From NCBI RefSeq assembly GCF_009755605.1, contig NZ_WPNZ01000028.1:26823-90822 (forward strand): a stretch of DNA of 64,000 nucleotides. Reading direction: 5' to 3'. The notes beneath the pieces were generated by a model. That model was not told the origin of the DNA. It saw nothing but the letters and a program-made list of their open reading frames with translations, and ran no database searches. How positions within the stretch are numbered: position 1 is the stretch's first letter; each line of letters begins with the position of its first letter. Positions 1-8,271 of this stretch are shown here, piece by piece. A program made the position numbers and the translations under genes. The DNA comes from Streptomyces typhae. GTDB taxonomy: Bacteria > Actinomycetota > Actinomycetes > Streptomycetales > Streptomycetaceae.

Positions 1-1
1 G

Positions 2-424
2 GGGCACCGCGTCCTGGTGGACCTGCCGGACGCGACGCCCGGGACCGCACGCACCGTCGTCGGGATCGTCGCCGGCTGCGGGGCCGCCGACCGCACGTAC
101 TACTGCGCGGGCCCCGCCGCGATGCTCGCGCTCCGCGCCGCAGACCCGGCCGCCGAGATCGCCCTGACCTGGGGGACCCTCGCGCCGCCCCGGCCCGCCC
201 TGCTCGCCGCGATCGCCCCGCGGTGGCTCAACTACCGCTTCGGCCTGGTGAGCCGGGACCTCGTCGACCGGGTGCACGCCGACGGTCTGCTGATCTCCGC
301 GTGGACCGCCGACACCCGGCGCACCATGCGCAGGCTCCTCGCCCTGGGCGTGGACTCGATCACCACCAACCGCCTCGACGTCCTCACGGAGGAGCTGTCC
401 CGGGACCCCCGGCCCTCCCGGTAG
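2..424 (+). CDS. Glycerophosphodiester phosphodiesterase family protein, C-terminal part (5' end outside window)
   Basis: The reading frame is open from the first bases of the window, so the gene starts upstream and only about 140 C-terminal residues are present. They end in the block ISAWTADTRRTMRRLLALG followed by VDSITTNRLDVL, which matches the last strand and helix of the GDPD TIM barrel (usually WTVN..., then G(V/A)DGIITD.P). GDPD enzymes cleave glycerophosphodiesters to glycerol 3-phosphate and an alcohol. The catalytic histidines and metal ligands lie in the missing part, so activity cannot be judged. A downstream hairpin (530-554) could end its transcript. Confidence 0.72.
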   Translation, partial: GHRVLVDLPDATPGTARTVVGIVAGCGAADRTYYCAGPAAMLALRAADPAAEIALTWGTLAPPRPALLAAIAPRWLNYRFGLVSRDLVDRVHADGLLISAWTADTRRTMRRLLALGVDSITTNRLDVLTEELSRDPRPSR

Positions 425-500
425 CCCTTGCGGGACTCTCGGACCCCCGGTAGCCCTTACGGGACCCCCGGCCCTCCCCGTAGCCCTTAGGGGAACATCC
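418..500. repeat. Imperfect tandem repeat around the GDPD stop codon
   Basis: The motif GGTAGCCCTT followed by a G-rich run recurs near 419, 449 and 479, about 30 bp apart. The first copy contains the TAG stop codon of the GDPD gene, so the stop-codon region appears to have been duplicated into the 3' flank. No coding role is apparent. Confidence 0.6.
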
Positions 501-529
501 CCCCAACTCCCCTGAAGCGAGGGGCTGTT

Positions 530-554
530 GGCCCCTGTGGTGACCTCAGGGGCC
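530..554 (+). terminator. Hairpin after the GDPD gene
   Basis: GGCCCCTG (530-537) pairs perfectly with CAGGGGCC (547-554) across a 9-nt loop, just upstream of the next gene on the same strand. There is no T-run, which is normal for streptomycete terminators. It may only be a weak terminator. Confidence 0.4.
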
Positions 555-640
555 ACCCCTCCCCAGTGACGATCCCCCCTTCGGCACCCGCCACCCAGGA
601 TGGAGAGCGAACCCCGCCGCCCACCACCCTGGAGCAGCCC

Positions 641-1816
641 ATGCCCGTCCGCGCCGGACTCCCCGCCACCGTCGCCACCGTCCTGGCCCTCGGCCTCACC
701 TCCACCGCGATGGCGCCCGCCCTGGCCGACACCCCTGCCGCCGCTGCCACGGAAACGTCCGCTTCCCGCCCCGACGCCAAGGCCCTGCGGGCGGCGATCG
801 CCGGGCTTCCCGACGCCGACGCGACCGCCGCGCTCGTCCGCGTCAGCGGCAGGAACGGTACCTGGCGCGGCAGTTCCGGCGTGCACGACCTGGTGACGTG
901 GCGCAAGGCCGACCCCGACGCCCGCTTCCGCGCCGGTTCCACCACCAAGGTCGTCACCGCGGCGGTCGTGCTGCAACTCGCCGCCGAGGGCGAGGTCGAC
1001 CTCGGCGCCCCCGTGCAGCGCTATCTGCCGCGCCTCTTCGCGCCGAACGCCCAGGCCTTCCGCGAGCCCATCTCCGTACGGCAACTGCTCAACCACTCCA
1101 GCGGCCTGCGGCCGGGCCGTTCCCTCGGCACGAACTTCGCGGAGTCGTACGCGCACCGCTTCGAGACGCTCCAGCCGCAGGAGGTCGCCGCCTCGTCCAT
1201 CGCCAAGGGGCCCGCGCACGCCCCGGGGACCCGGCAGGAGTACCTGGGCATCAACTACACCCTGCTCGGGCTCCTGATCGAGAAGGTCACCGGGCACACG
1301 TACGAGAGCGAGGCCACCCGCCGCGTCCTGCGCCCCGCCGGCATGCGGCACTCCTCATTCCCCGGCACCGACCGTCACATCCACGGACCGCACAACCGGG
1401 GCTACCAGGCCGTACCGAAACCGGGTGGCGGGACCCGTCTCGTCGACGTGACGGAGTGGGTCCAGCGGGACCGGTTCGCCGGGGGCGACATGATCTCCAC
1501 GACGGCCGACCTGGAGCGGCTGACGTTCCGGCTGTTCAGCGGCCAAATCGTGCCGAAGCCGCAGCTCGAGGAGATGTTCACGGTGCCGTCGCACATCAAG
1601 GGCGCCACCATGAGCGCGGGTCTCATGCGGTACCGGGCCCCGGACGGGCGGATCGTCTGGGTGAAGACGGGCAGCCGCCACGGCTACAGCTCCGTCGTGG
1701 CGGCCACCCGGGACCTGTCCACCGTCCTCGTCTACTCGGTGAACTCCACCGACGCCAAGGGAGAGGACCGGAACCCGGTGGCGCAGCGCATCGTGGACGC
1801 GGCGCTGAGGGTCTGA
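641..1816 (+). CDS. Exported serine hydrolase, beta-lactamase / D-Ala-D-Ala carboxypeptidase family
   Basis: This 391-residue protein belongs to the class C beta-lactamase-like serine hydrolases (DD-peptidases, esterases). The nucleophile motif S-x-x-K is in FRAGSTTKVV. The second motif position is EYLGINYTLLG, with the Tyr in the place of Y-x-N. A KTG-like WVKTGSRHGYSS lies near the C terminus. The N terminus has an Ala/Leu-rich export signal ending around APALA, so it probably acts outside the membrane on cell-wall or small substrates. I chose the ATG at 641 because GGAG (631-634) lies 6 nt upstream; an ACG or GTG start further upstream would add about 25 residues that do not look like a signal peptide. 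The exact substrate cannot be told from sequence. Confidence 0.85.
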   Translation: MPVRAGLPATVATVLALGLTSTAMAPALADTPAAAATETSASRPDAKALRAAIAGLPDADATAALVRVSGRNGTWRGSSGVHDLVTWRKADPDARFRAGSTTKVVTAAVVLQLAAEGEVDLGAPVQRYLPRLFAPNAQAFREPISVRQLLNHSSGLRPGRSLGTNFAESYAHRFETLQPQEVAASSIAKGPAHAPGTRQEYLGINYTLLGLLIEKVTGHTYESEATRRVLRPAGMRHSSFPGTDRHIHGPHNRGYQAVPKPGGGTRLVDVTEWVQRDRFAGGDMISTTADLERLTFRLFSGQIVPKPQLEEMFTVPSHIKGATMSAGLMRYRAPDGRIVWVKTGSRHGYSSVVAATRDLSTVLVYSVNSTDAKGEDRNPVAQRIVDAALRV

Positions 1817-1821
1817 GCCCT

Positions 1822-1844
1822 GCCCCCGCCGTTCGGGCGGGGGC
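1822..1844. terminator. Terminator between convergent genes
   Basis: GCCCCCGCC (1822-1830) and GGCGGGGGC (1836-1844) form a perfect 9-bp stem with a 5-nt loop, 5 nt after the serine hydrolase stop. The SDR gene ends at 1871 from the other strand, so it may serve both. Confidence 0.6.
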
Positions 1845-1870
1845 CGGGCCCTCGCCGTTCGGGCTGCGGC

Positions 1871-2617
1871 CTAAGCGTTCGCCCCGCCGTCCACCGTGAG
1901 CTCCGCACCCGTGATGGTGCCCCCGCCGGGACCCACCAGGTGGGCGACGGTCGCCGCGATGTCGTCGGCGTGCGAGTACCGGCCGAGCGCGGACAGTCCG
2001 CGCTGGTGGTCGGCGTTCTCGCCGTCGGCCGGGTTCATGTCCGTGTCCGTCGAGCCGGGGTGGACGGCGTTGACGGTGATCCCGCGCGGGCCGAGCTCGC
2101 GGGCGAGTGCTCTGGTGAAGCCACCGAGGGCGGACTTGCTCATCGCGTACAGGACGACGCCGGGGAACGGCGCCCGCAGCGCGAGGTTGCTGCCGATGCT
2201 CACGATGCGCCCGCCCTCCGGCAGGTGCGGCGACGCGGCCTGGGCGCCGACGAACGCGGCCCGGACGTGGATGGCGAGGACGCGGTCCACCTCCGCCTGC
2301 GACACCTCCTCGAAGGGGCCGTCCGACCACACGCCCGCGTTGTTGACCAGGATGTCGAGGCGGCCCAGCTCGGCGGCGGCGCGGTCCACGGCGGCGCGCA
2401 CCGCGTCCGGGTCCGCCGCGTCGGCCTGCACGGCCACCGCCCGCCGGCCCGCGGCCTCCACGGCGGCGACGACTTCCTCCGCCTTCGCCTTCCCCGCCGG
2501 GCTCACATAGGTGAACGCCACGTCCGCCCCGTCCCGCGCCAGGCGCCGCACGATCGCCGCGCCGATGCCCCTGCTGCCGCCCGTCACCAGCGCGACCTTG
2601 CCCACGAGGTCCGTCAT
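1871..2617 (-). CDS. Short-chain dehydrogenase/reductase (SDR), FabG-like
   Basis: This 248-residue classical SDR has the NAD(P)-binding glycine motif TGGSRGIG at residues 13-20, the NNAG motif in LVNNAGVW, the active-site Ser in SIGSN and the Y-x-x-x-K pair in YAMSKSALGG. The C terminus GAELTVDGGANA is typical. SDRs of this type reduce carbonyl groups on varied small substrates; the actual substrate is unknown. It is divergent from the TetR gene at 2789 and shares a 171-bp promoter region with a strong palindrome. It is therefore very probably the repressor's target. The ATG at 2617 starts the conserved N terminus. Confidence 0.88.
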   Translation of the reverse strand: MTDLVGKVALVTGGSRGIGAAIVRRLARDGADVAFTYVSPAGKAKAEEVVAAVEAAGRRAVAVQADAADPDAVRAAVDRAAAELGRLDILVNNAGVWSDGPFEEVSQAEVDRVLAIHVRAAFVGAQAASPHLPEGGRIVSIGSNLALRAPFPGVVLYAMSKSALGGFTRALARELGPRGITVNAVHPGSTDTDMNPADGENADHQRGLSALGRYSHADDIAATVAHLVGPGGGTITGAELTVDGGANA

Positions 2618-2666
2618 CCCCAGCCCCACATCTCTTCGTACGTGATCGAGCAATCGCTCTCGCCGA

Positions 2667-2690
2667 TTTCTGTGTCGATCGGCACAGAAA
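2667..2690. promoter_or_regulatory. Palindromic operator for the divergent SDR/TetR pair
   Basis: The half-sites TTTCTGTGTCGA (2667-2678) and TCGGCACAGAAA (2679-2690) are inverted repeats matching at 11 of 12 positions. The site lies about 50 bp upstream of the SDR start. TetR-family regulators usually bind such palindromes between themselves and a divergent target. A minus-strand TTGACG (2718-2713) lies just outside the palindrome and could be the -35 of the SDR promoter, but no good -10 was found. Confidence 0.7.
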
Positions 2691-2722
2691 CTTTCACACG
2701 CGCGCCACGGCACGTCAAGCCC

Positions 2723-2746
2723 TATATTTGTCAGTCGGCACAGAAA
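2723..2746. promoter_or_regulatory. Second, weaker operator half-site near the TetR gene
   Basis: The right half-site TCGGCACAGAAA of the main operator recurs exactly at 2735-2746, 56 bp further on. The left half (2723-2734) matches at only about 6 of 12 positions. It sits about 40 bp upstream of the TetR start and could support autorepression. TATATT at 2723-2728 is a possible -10. Confidence 0.45.
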
Positions 2747-2788
2747 TCGACGAGCACAGCAATCGACGGCACAGAGGAGGCGAGGAGC

Positions 2789-3403
2789 GTGGCGGGACGC
2801 GGACGACCGCGGGCGTTCGACCGGGACGCGGCGCTGCGCCGGGCCATGGAGGTGTTCTGGGAGCAGGGGTACGAGGCCACGTCGATGACGGACCTCACCT
2901 CGGCGATGGGCATCGCCTCGCCCAGCCTGTACGCGGCGTTCGGCTGCAAGGAGGCCCTGTTCAAGGAGGCCGTGGAGCTCTACAACGCGACGGAGGGCGC
3001 CCCGATGACCCGCGCGCTCACCGAACTCCCCTCCGCCAAGGAGGCGGTGGAGGCCGTACTGCGCCACAACGCCCTCGCGTACGCCCAGGAGGGCAGCCCG
3101 AGCGGCTGCATGATCGTGCTGGCGGCGACCAACTGCTCGTCCGTGAACGCGCCCGTACGGGACCACCTCGCGACCTGGCGGCGGGCGGGCACCGAGATGA
3201 TGGCGCGCCGCCTGGAGCGGGCCGTCCGTGAGGGCGAACTCCCCGCCGGCACCGACACGGAGGCGATGGCGGTCTTCTACAACACCGTCATCCAGGGCAT
3301 GTCCGTACAGGCCCGCGACGGCGCGAGCCACGCCTGCCTGGACGGGACGGTGGACCGGGCGATGGCGGCGTGGGACGCGGTGGCGGCCCGGCCCGGGGCG
3401 TGA
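2789..3403 (+). CDS. TetR/AcrR family transcriptional regulator
   Basis: This 204-residue TetR-type repressor has a DNA-binding helix-turn-helix in residues about 10-55 (FDRDAALRRAMEVFWEQGYE, then ATSMTDLTSAMGIASPSLYA and the AFGCKEALF motif). The C-terminal ligand-binding half is helical, with the Cys-containing stretch SGCMIVLAATNCSS. The GTG at 2789 is preceded by two purine-rich sequences (AGGAGG and GAGGAG) and directly precedes the conserved R-G-R-P-R start. It is divergent from the SDR gene, with the palindromic operator between them. It probably represses the SDR gene and perhaps itself. The ligand is unknown. Confidence 0.9.
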   Translation: MAGRGRPRAFDRDAALRRAMEVFWEQGYEATSMTDLTSAMGIASPSLYAAFGCKEALFKEAVELYNATEGAPMTRALTELPSAKEAVEAVLRHNALAYAQEGSPSGCMIVLAATNCSSVNAPVRDHLATWRRAGTEMMARRLERAVREGELPAGTDTEAMAVFYNTVIQGMSVQARDGASHACLDGTVDRAMAAWDAVAARPGA

Positions 3404-3480
3404 CGGCCGGGCCGACCCCGCACGTCACAGCCGGGCCGATCACGTCGTCCACGTCTCTCCCGATCACACGGCCGGGCCTG

Positions 3481-4680
3481 CTACAACCCGACGATGGAGT
3501 TCCAGCGCTTCGCGAACTCCGTGCGCTCCCCGGACGTGATGTCCCTCGCGATCGCGAGCCGTTCGCGCATCCGGCCGTCGGGGAAGATCAGCGGGTCCTC
3601 GGCGAGCGCCACGAGGTCCTTGTCCTTGGCCGAGCCGAGGATGTCGCGGGCCGCGGGCACCGGGCAGACGTAGTTGACCCAGGCGGCCAGCTCCGCGGCC
3701 ACCTCGGGCCGGTAGTAGTGGTCGACCAGGCGCTCCGCGTTGGCCTTGTGGCGGGCGCGGTTGGGGATCATCAGGGACTCGGCCCACAGCTCCGCGCCCT
3801 CCTCGGGGACGACGAACTCGATGTCCGGGTCGTCGGCCTGGAGCTGGATGACGTCGCCGCTGTAGGCCTGGCAGGCGAGGACGTCGCCGCCGGCCAGGTC
3901 CTTGATGTAGTCGTTGCCGGTGAACCGGCGGATGTGCTGACCGTCGACCAGCTTCTCGATCCGGTCGCACATGCGGTGGAAGTCGTCGTCCCGCCACCGG
4001 GTGATGTCGACGCCGTCGCCCTGCATCAGGAGCGCGAACGCCTCGTCGAGGCCGGACAGCAGGGTGACGCGCCCCTTGAGGTCGTCCGCCCACAGGTCCG
4101 ACACCTGCCGGATCTCGCGGCCGAGGCGCTTCTTGTTGTACGCGATGCCGGTGATGCCCGACTGCCAGGGGACGGTGAAGGCCCGGCCGCGGTCGAAGCC
4201 GGGCGAGCGCAGCAGCGGGTCCAGGTACTTGTCGACGTGGGGCTGGTGGGCGCGGTCCATCTCCTGCACCCAGCCGAGCCGGACGAAGCGGGCGCACATC
4301 CAGTCGCTGATGACGACGAGGTCCCGGCCCGTCTCCTGGTGGTTCATCAGGGACGGGCTGATTTTGCCGAAGAACTCGTCGTTGTCGTTGATCTCCTCCG
4401 TGTAGCGCACGTCGATGCCGGTGCGCTTCTCGAACGCGTCGAGCGTGGGCCGCCGCGACTTGTCGGTGCCGTCGGCGTCGGCGGTGTCGATGTACAGCGG
4501 CCAGTTGGCGAACACGAGCCGCTTGTCGCGGGCGGAGCGGTCGTCCGCCGCGCGGTCACCGGGCTCCACATAGGCGGCGGGCACCCCGCAGCCCGCGAGA
4601 CCGCCGAGGGCTGCGGCTCCGCCGAGTGCGCGAAGGACGGTCCGGCGAGCGGGGCGGAAGGGGGCGCGGTTGGCTGGCAC
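3481..4680 (-). CDS. Spermidine/putrescine-type ABC transporter substrate-binding lipoprotein (PotD-like)
   Basis: This protein of about 399 residues resembles periplasmic-type polyamine-binding proteins: LVFANWPLYID near the N terminus, FEKRTGIDVRYTEEINDNDE, and a C-terminal RDITSGERTEFAKRWNSIV block. The leader has a twin-arginine pair (PARRTVLRALGG) followed by a lipobox LAGC, so it is probably a Tat- or Sec-exported lipoprotein. The GTG at 4680 gives a normal-length signal peptide, but a longer start cannot be excluded. No permease or ATPase genes adjoin it: the neighbours are a convergent TetR gene and the large RING-type gene. The GABA and aldehyde dehydrogenase genes 4-7 kb away fit a polyamine role. 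Confidence 0.82.
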   Translation of the reverse strand: MPANRAPFRPARRTVLRALGGAAALGGLAGCGVPAAYVEPGDRAADDRSARDKRLVFANWPLYIDTADADGTDKSRRPTLDAFEKRTGIDVRYTEEINDNDEFFGKISPSLMNHQETGRDLVVISDWMCARFVRLGWVQEMDRAHQPHVDKYLDPLLRSPGFDRGRAFTVPWQSGITGIAYNKKRLGREIRQVSDLWADDLKGRVTLLSGLDEAFALLMQGDGVDITRWRDDDFHRMCDRIEKLVDGQHIRRFTGNDYIKDLAGGDVLACQAYSGDVIQLQADDPDIEFVVPEEGAELWAESLMIPNRARHKANAERLVDHYYRPEVAAELAAWVNYVCPVPAARDILGSAKDKDLVALAEDPLIFPDGRMRERLAIARDITSGERTEFAKRWNSIVGL

Positions 4681-4826
4681 CTGGGCAGGATGCCCCGGCG
4701 GCCCGGCGGGGACAATGGACGAGGCGTCGAGTGGCCGGTCCGCGGGGCGAGACACCCTGTCCAGGTCAGGGGCTCTACGGGCGCTGCCGGGCTGCCGGTC
4801 ACGGGCCGGTACGCCGGAGTGCGGGC

Positions 4827-4912
4827 GGCCTCGGGCCCCGCACGCCGGGACGCAGGTGGCCCCGGAGCCCGCACACCGGGACACAGGCGGCCCCGGACCC
4901 CGCACGTCCGGT
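4827..4912. repeat. 31-bp imperfect direct repeats, 2.8 copies
   Basis: Units start at 4827, 4858 and 4889, each beginning GGCC and containing a CCCGCAC core. They lie in the gap upstream of the PotD-like gene. No open reading frame on either strand explains them. Confidence 0.55.
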
Positions 4913-4955
4913 CAACGGCACCGGTATCCCCCTTGTCGGGCCCCGGCACGTCCGG

Positions 4956-7904
4956 TCACGGACCCGGACCCGGACCCGGTACGAGCAGCCCCGCCAGGTC
5001 CGACGCCGTCACGCGCTCCAGCGGTGCCGTGTCGAGCGTGCCGGGGAACAGGCGGTACGCCAACCCCGCCGCCACCCCCTCGGCACCGGTCAACTCCCCC
5101 TGCACCAGGGCCACGAACACCCGTCGGCCCGCAAGGTCCGGCTCCGCGCACAGCACGTCGGGGTCCCAGGCGTCCCGGATGCGGACGGCGAAGTCCGCGC
5201 GGGGCTCGCCGGGCTCGCGCCGGTAGCCCCACAGGACGTGGCCGCGCCCGCGCACCAGGACGTCGCCGTCGGTGCGGGCCGCCGCCGTCCAGCACGCCAG
5301 GTCCCAGAGCGTGGCGCGGCCGCCGGGCTCGAAGGTGTCGACCAGGTCGTGTCCCGCCCGGCCGAGGACCGCGCGGTAGCGCCAGACGTCGTGCGTGCCC
5401 TCGCCCGTGGCCAGCGTGAGGTCGGCCCACCAGGCGCGGCGCGAACGCAGGTCCACGATCATCGGTACGCGCAGCGCGGCGTCCCCCGCGAGGTCGAAAC
5501 GCTGCCGGACGGTGCGCGGGTCGAAGACGGCGGGACGCACGCTCGTCCCGTCCACGGCCATGAACCCGGCGAAGGCGTCGGGGAGCCGGTCGAAGGGCAC
5601 GTCGTTGTAGGAGAGGACGGCGGGCACGACATAGCGCACCCCCGCCTTGGCCAGGCGCGGCAGATCCAGGTCCAGATACTCCGTGGCACCGTGCGGGGCG
5701 GGTGCCGCGGTCAGGTCGCCGGAGTGCACGGCGGCGGCGCCCGCGTACTCCAGCTGCGTGTAGTCGCACAGCCCGACGAACCGCCACGCGTCGTCGTACA
5801 GCGCCACGGACAGATCGAGGTCGACCCGCACGCCCTTGGGCTGCATCCAGTGCAGGAACAGGCGCACGCGCTCGCTGTCGCCCGGCATCGGCAGCGAACT
5901 GCCGCGCGGCACGGACACCAGGGACGCCGCGGAGGCACGCTCGGCGAACGGGACGGGCAGATCCCGCAGCCCGGCATCGATCACGGCGACGCCGTACGGT
6001 CCGACGGCACCGGCGGACCGGTCCCGGCCGCGGCTCCCGTCCCCCGCACCGGGGTCGTCCCGGACACCGGCACCGGCACCGGCACCCGGCCCCGCACCCG
6101 CAGCTGTACCCGCGTTCGCACCCGTACCGCCGACACGGCGGTGGCGGGCCCGCTCCACCTTCTCGGCGGCACTCGCGGGCCGCCCACCGTCGCCGTCACC
6201 CCCGGCCTCACGGTGCTCCGGACGCCCGCGCGCGGGGACACCGCCGTCGGAGCCCCGGCCCTCCTCGCCCGCACGCGCAACAGCAGGAGTACGGGCAAGC
6301 CTCCGCACCGCCTCCGCCTCGATGAGTTCGGCGACGCGGGACGCCACCCGCGGCGGCAGCGGCGGACGCACGTCGTCGACGGCGAAGGCCTTGGTGACGC
6401 GGCCACGGGGGAAGAAGACACGGCGGCGGCCCGGCTCCGCGCGGACCTTCATCCGGCCGAACGCCCCGAGCAGCGGCCCCGCGCCCGCCCGCGGCAGGGC
6501 GTGCGCCAGCGCCTCGGCCACCACCGCGGGCACCATGGTCTCGCCGGAGCGTGCCAGCAACACGTCCAGACGGCGCAGTAGTTCGCCAGGGCGGTCGCGG
6601 AGCAGGGCGGTGGCCGCGGCGACGTCCCAGCGGGCGAGCGCCGCCTCGACCCGGCTCTGCCATCCGGTGTGCCGCAGGCGGTCGCCGTCCAGGCGGATGT
6701 CGTCGTGCCGCGCGGCCTCGGTGAGCAGGGCGTCCGTGAGCGCCGGGTCGGTCAGGCGCGTGCCGCGCAGCACGGCGAAGGCGAGCGCCACGCGCGCGTG
6801 GCGCTCGTCCCGCGCGCCCCGGGTATGCCCCGCGAGCCCCGCGAGCCCCTCATAGGGATGCAGGATCTCCCCCACGCGCTTCCAGGCGGCCGGGTGCCGC
6901 GCGAAGTCCTCGCAGAGCCGCGGCGCCCCGAACGAGCCGAGGAGCGACAGCAGTTCGCGCCGCAGCGGCCGGGGCAGACCGCGCAGCCGGGGCAGGGCCA
7001 GCAGGTCGGGGTCGCCGCCCGAGCGCACGACGAGCAGCCGCAGCACGTCCGTCGCGGTGTCGGCGTACCGGGCGACGAGCGGCCGGGTCGCCGGGTCGTC
7101 GAGAAGCGGGGCGAGCACGAGGGCCTTGCTCTCGCGCAGCGGGATCTCCGGCGGCAGCCAGTCGGCGGCGGCCCGCGCGTCGACCCGGCCGAGGAGCAGG
7201 ACGAGGTCGTCGTGGTCCTGCGGACTCAGCGGCGTACGGCGGGCGAGGAGCGCGGCGAGTTCGGCGGCGGCGTCGCCGGGTCCGCCGAGGCCGAGCGCGC
7301 GCAGCACGTTCCCGCCGTCACCGGGCGCGGCGGCGGGGCGGTGGGTCGCCGGGTCGATCCACGGATCGGTCGGCCCGTCGGTCTCGTACCGGCTGTCGCA
7401 GATCGGGCACTCGTACCATCCGCAGCACAGCTCACAGCAGCCCTCGAAGGCCGCCACGCAGCCCTCACAGAGCAGGTGCGCGCACGGGGTGAGCGCACGG
7501 ACGCGGCGGCCGGGCAGGCCGCAGGCCATGCAGGGCTGGTGCGGCTGGGACGCGAGGTGGTCGAGGACGACGGTGGTGAAGCGGTCGCGGGCGTGCTGAT
7601 AGGGAACGACGCCGGGAAAGCTACCGAACAGCGGCGCGTGCGTGCGGTCGGAGCCCAGCAGGGCGTCGACATCGGCGAGCAGCCGCATTCCCGTGGCGGC
7701 GAGCGCGGCGGCGGGCAGGCCGGTGAGCGCGCGGCGCAGCGGGGCGGTCAGCAGATGGCCCCGGTCGGCGAGTTCCGCTTCGAGGACGACGACGGCCGCC
7801 CGCGCGTCGGCGGTCCCCGCGCCCTGTGCCCCCTCGTCGGGCCCCGCGACCTGCACACTCTGCCGGCGCCGCAGCAGCAGCGCCGCGAGCTCGTCGACGG
7901 CCAT
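4956..7904 (-). CDS. Large RING-finger protein with TerD-like C-terminal region (MXAN_6230/SCO0854-type family)
   Basis: This 982-residue protein has an N-terminal RING-type zinc motif: Cys125, Cys128, Cys141, His143, Cys146, Cys149, then extra cysteines at 156, 157, 160 and 161, and the final pair Cys166/Cys169 in ECPICD. The spacing fits C3HC4. A long helical region follows (about 180-600), then a Gly/Ala-rich linker (about 590-640). From about 680 comes a block with VRVDLDLSVALYDDAW, VHSGDLT, EYLDLDL and YVVPAVLSYND, which resembles the beta-sandwich of TerD tellurium-resistance proteins. I recall a family with this architecture in Streptomyces and Myxococcus; its function is unknown to me. 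The ATG at 7904 has GGGAGG upstream. It is monocistronic here. Confidence 0.8.
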   Translation of the reverse strand: MAVDELAALLLRRRQSVQVAGPDEGAQGAGTADARAAVVVLEAELADRGHLLTAPLRRALTGLPAAALAATGMRLLADVDALLGSDRTHAPLFGSFPGVVPYQHARDRFTTVVLDHLASQPHQPCMACGLPGRRVRALTPCAHLLCEGCVAAFEGCCELCCGWYECPICDSRYETDGPTDPWIDPATHRPAAAPGDGGNVLRALGLGGPGDAAAELAALLARRTPLSPQDHDDLVLLLGRVDARAAADWLPPEIPLRESKALVLAPLLDDPATRPLVARYADTATDVLRLLVVRSGGDPDLLALPRLRGLPRPLRRELLSLLGSFGAPRLCEDFARHPAAWKRVGEILHPYEGLAGLAGHTRGARDERHARVALAFAVLRGTRLTDPALTDALLTEAARHDDIRLDGDRLRHTGWQSRVEAALARWDVAAATALLRDRPGELLRRLDVLLARSGETMVPAVVAEALAHALPRAGAGPLLGAFGRMKVRAEPGRRRVFFPRGRVTKAFAVDDVRPPLPPRVASRVAELIEAEAVRRLARTPAVARAGEEGRGSDGGVPARGRPEHREAGGDGDGGRPASAAEKVERARHRRVGGTGANAGTAAGAGPGAGAGAGVRDDPGAGDGSRGRDRSAGAVGPYGVAVIDAGLRDLPVPFAERASAASLVSVPRGSSLPMPGDSERVRLFLHWMQPKGVRVDLDLSVALYDDAWRFVGLCDYTQLEYAGAAAVHSGDLTAAPAPHGATEYLDLDLPRLAKAGVRYVVPAVLSYNDVPFDRLPDAFAGFMAVDGTSVRPAVFDPRTVRQRFDLAGDAALRVPMIVDLRSRRAWWADLTLATGEGTHDVWRYRAVLGRAGHDLVDTFEPGGRATLWDLACWTAAARTDGDVLVRGRGHVLWGYRREPGEPRADFAVRIRDAWDPDVLCAEPDLAGRRVFVALVQGELTGAEGVAAGLAYRLFPGTLDTAPLERVTASDLAGLLVPGPGPGP

Positions 7905-8085
7905 CAGCAGCCCGCCCCTCCCCCTTGAGCCGAGAAGCGGGGGCGGAGAGTGCGTGCGCTACGGATCTTTTTGCAGAAGAAGAAAGAAGGAAGCACACGA
8001 CGGGAGCCGCCCCCGCGTTCACCACGGTACGCGGAGGCGGAAGGCGCGTCACACCATTTCCGACGGGCACGTGCCGCGCCCCACC

Positions 8086-8127
8086 AGAGGCGCGGGGAAC
8101 TGCGCGAGCAACCCCCACGGACCCGGA
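8086..8127. repeat. Dispersed streptomycete intergenic element (GCGCGGGGAACTGCGCGA type)
   Basis: The sequence GGCGCGGGGAACTGCGCGA at 8089-8107, followed by a run of C and a CCCACGG, matches a short palindromic element that I recall as very frequent between Streptomyces genes. GCGC...GCGC can pair. Its role is unknown, possibly RNA processing or termination. Confidence 0.5.
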
Positions 8128-8131
8128 GGGG

Positions 8132-8246
8132 GACGCACAGCGAACGGTCCGGCAAACGCACCGCCGGGGAGACGCACAGCAAGCGACCCGGCACACCCAC
8201 CGCCGGGAAGGCGCGCGGCGAGCGACCCGGCGCACGCACCCACCGG
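8132..8246. repeat. 39-bp tandem repeat, about three diverged copies
   Basis: Units start at 8132, 8171 and 8210 and share GACGCACAGC, a CCGGC core and a CACCGCCGGG end. They lie just past the stop codon of the aldehyde dehydrogenase gene. Confidence 0.55.
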
Positions 8247-8271
8247 ACCGCTCACGCTGCGCCCGCGGCGC

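Larger units (their letters stand above)
7905..8271. other. Intergenic region, 367 bp, with repeats
   Basis: This gap lies upstream of the RING-type gene and downstream of the aldehyde dehydrogenase. It has an A/T-richer stretch (7970-8000), which in minus orientation could hold the RING-gene promoter; no consensus hexamers are clear. It also holds a sequence resembling a common streptomycete intergenic element and a 39-bp tandem repeat, both listed separately. No coding gene is supported. Confidence 0.6.

Noticed and set aside
3370..5226. A 618-residue open frame on the plus strand over the PotD-like gene
   Set aside because: It is a shadow of the minus-strand gene; its translation has no recognisable domain while the opposite strand has a complete binding protein.
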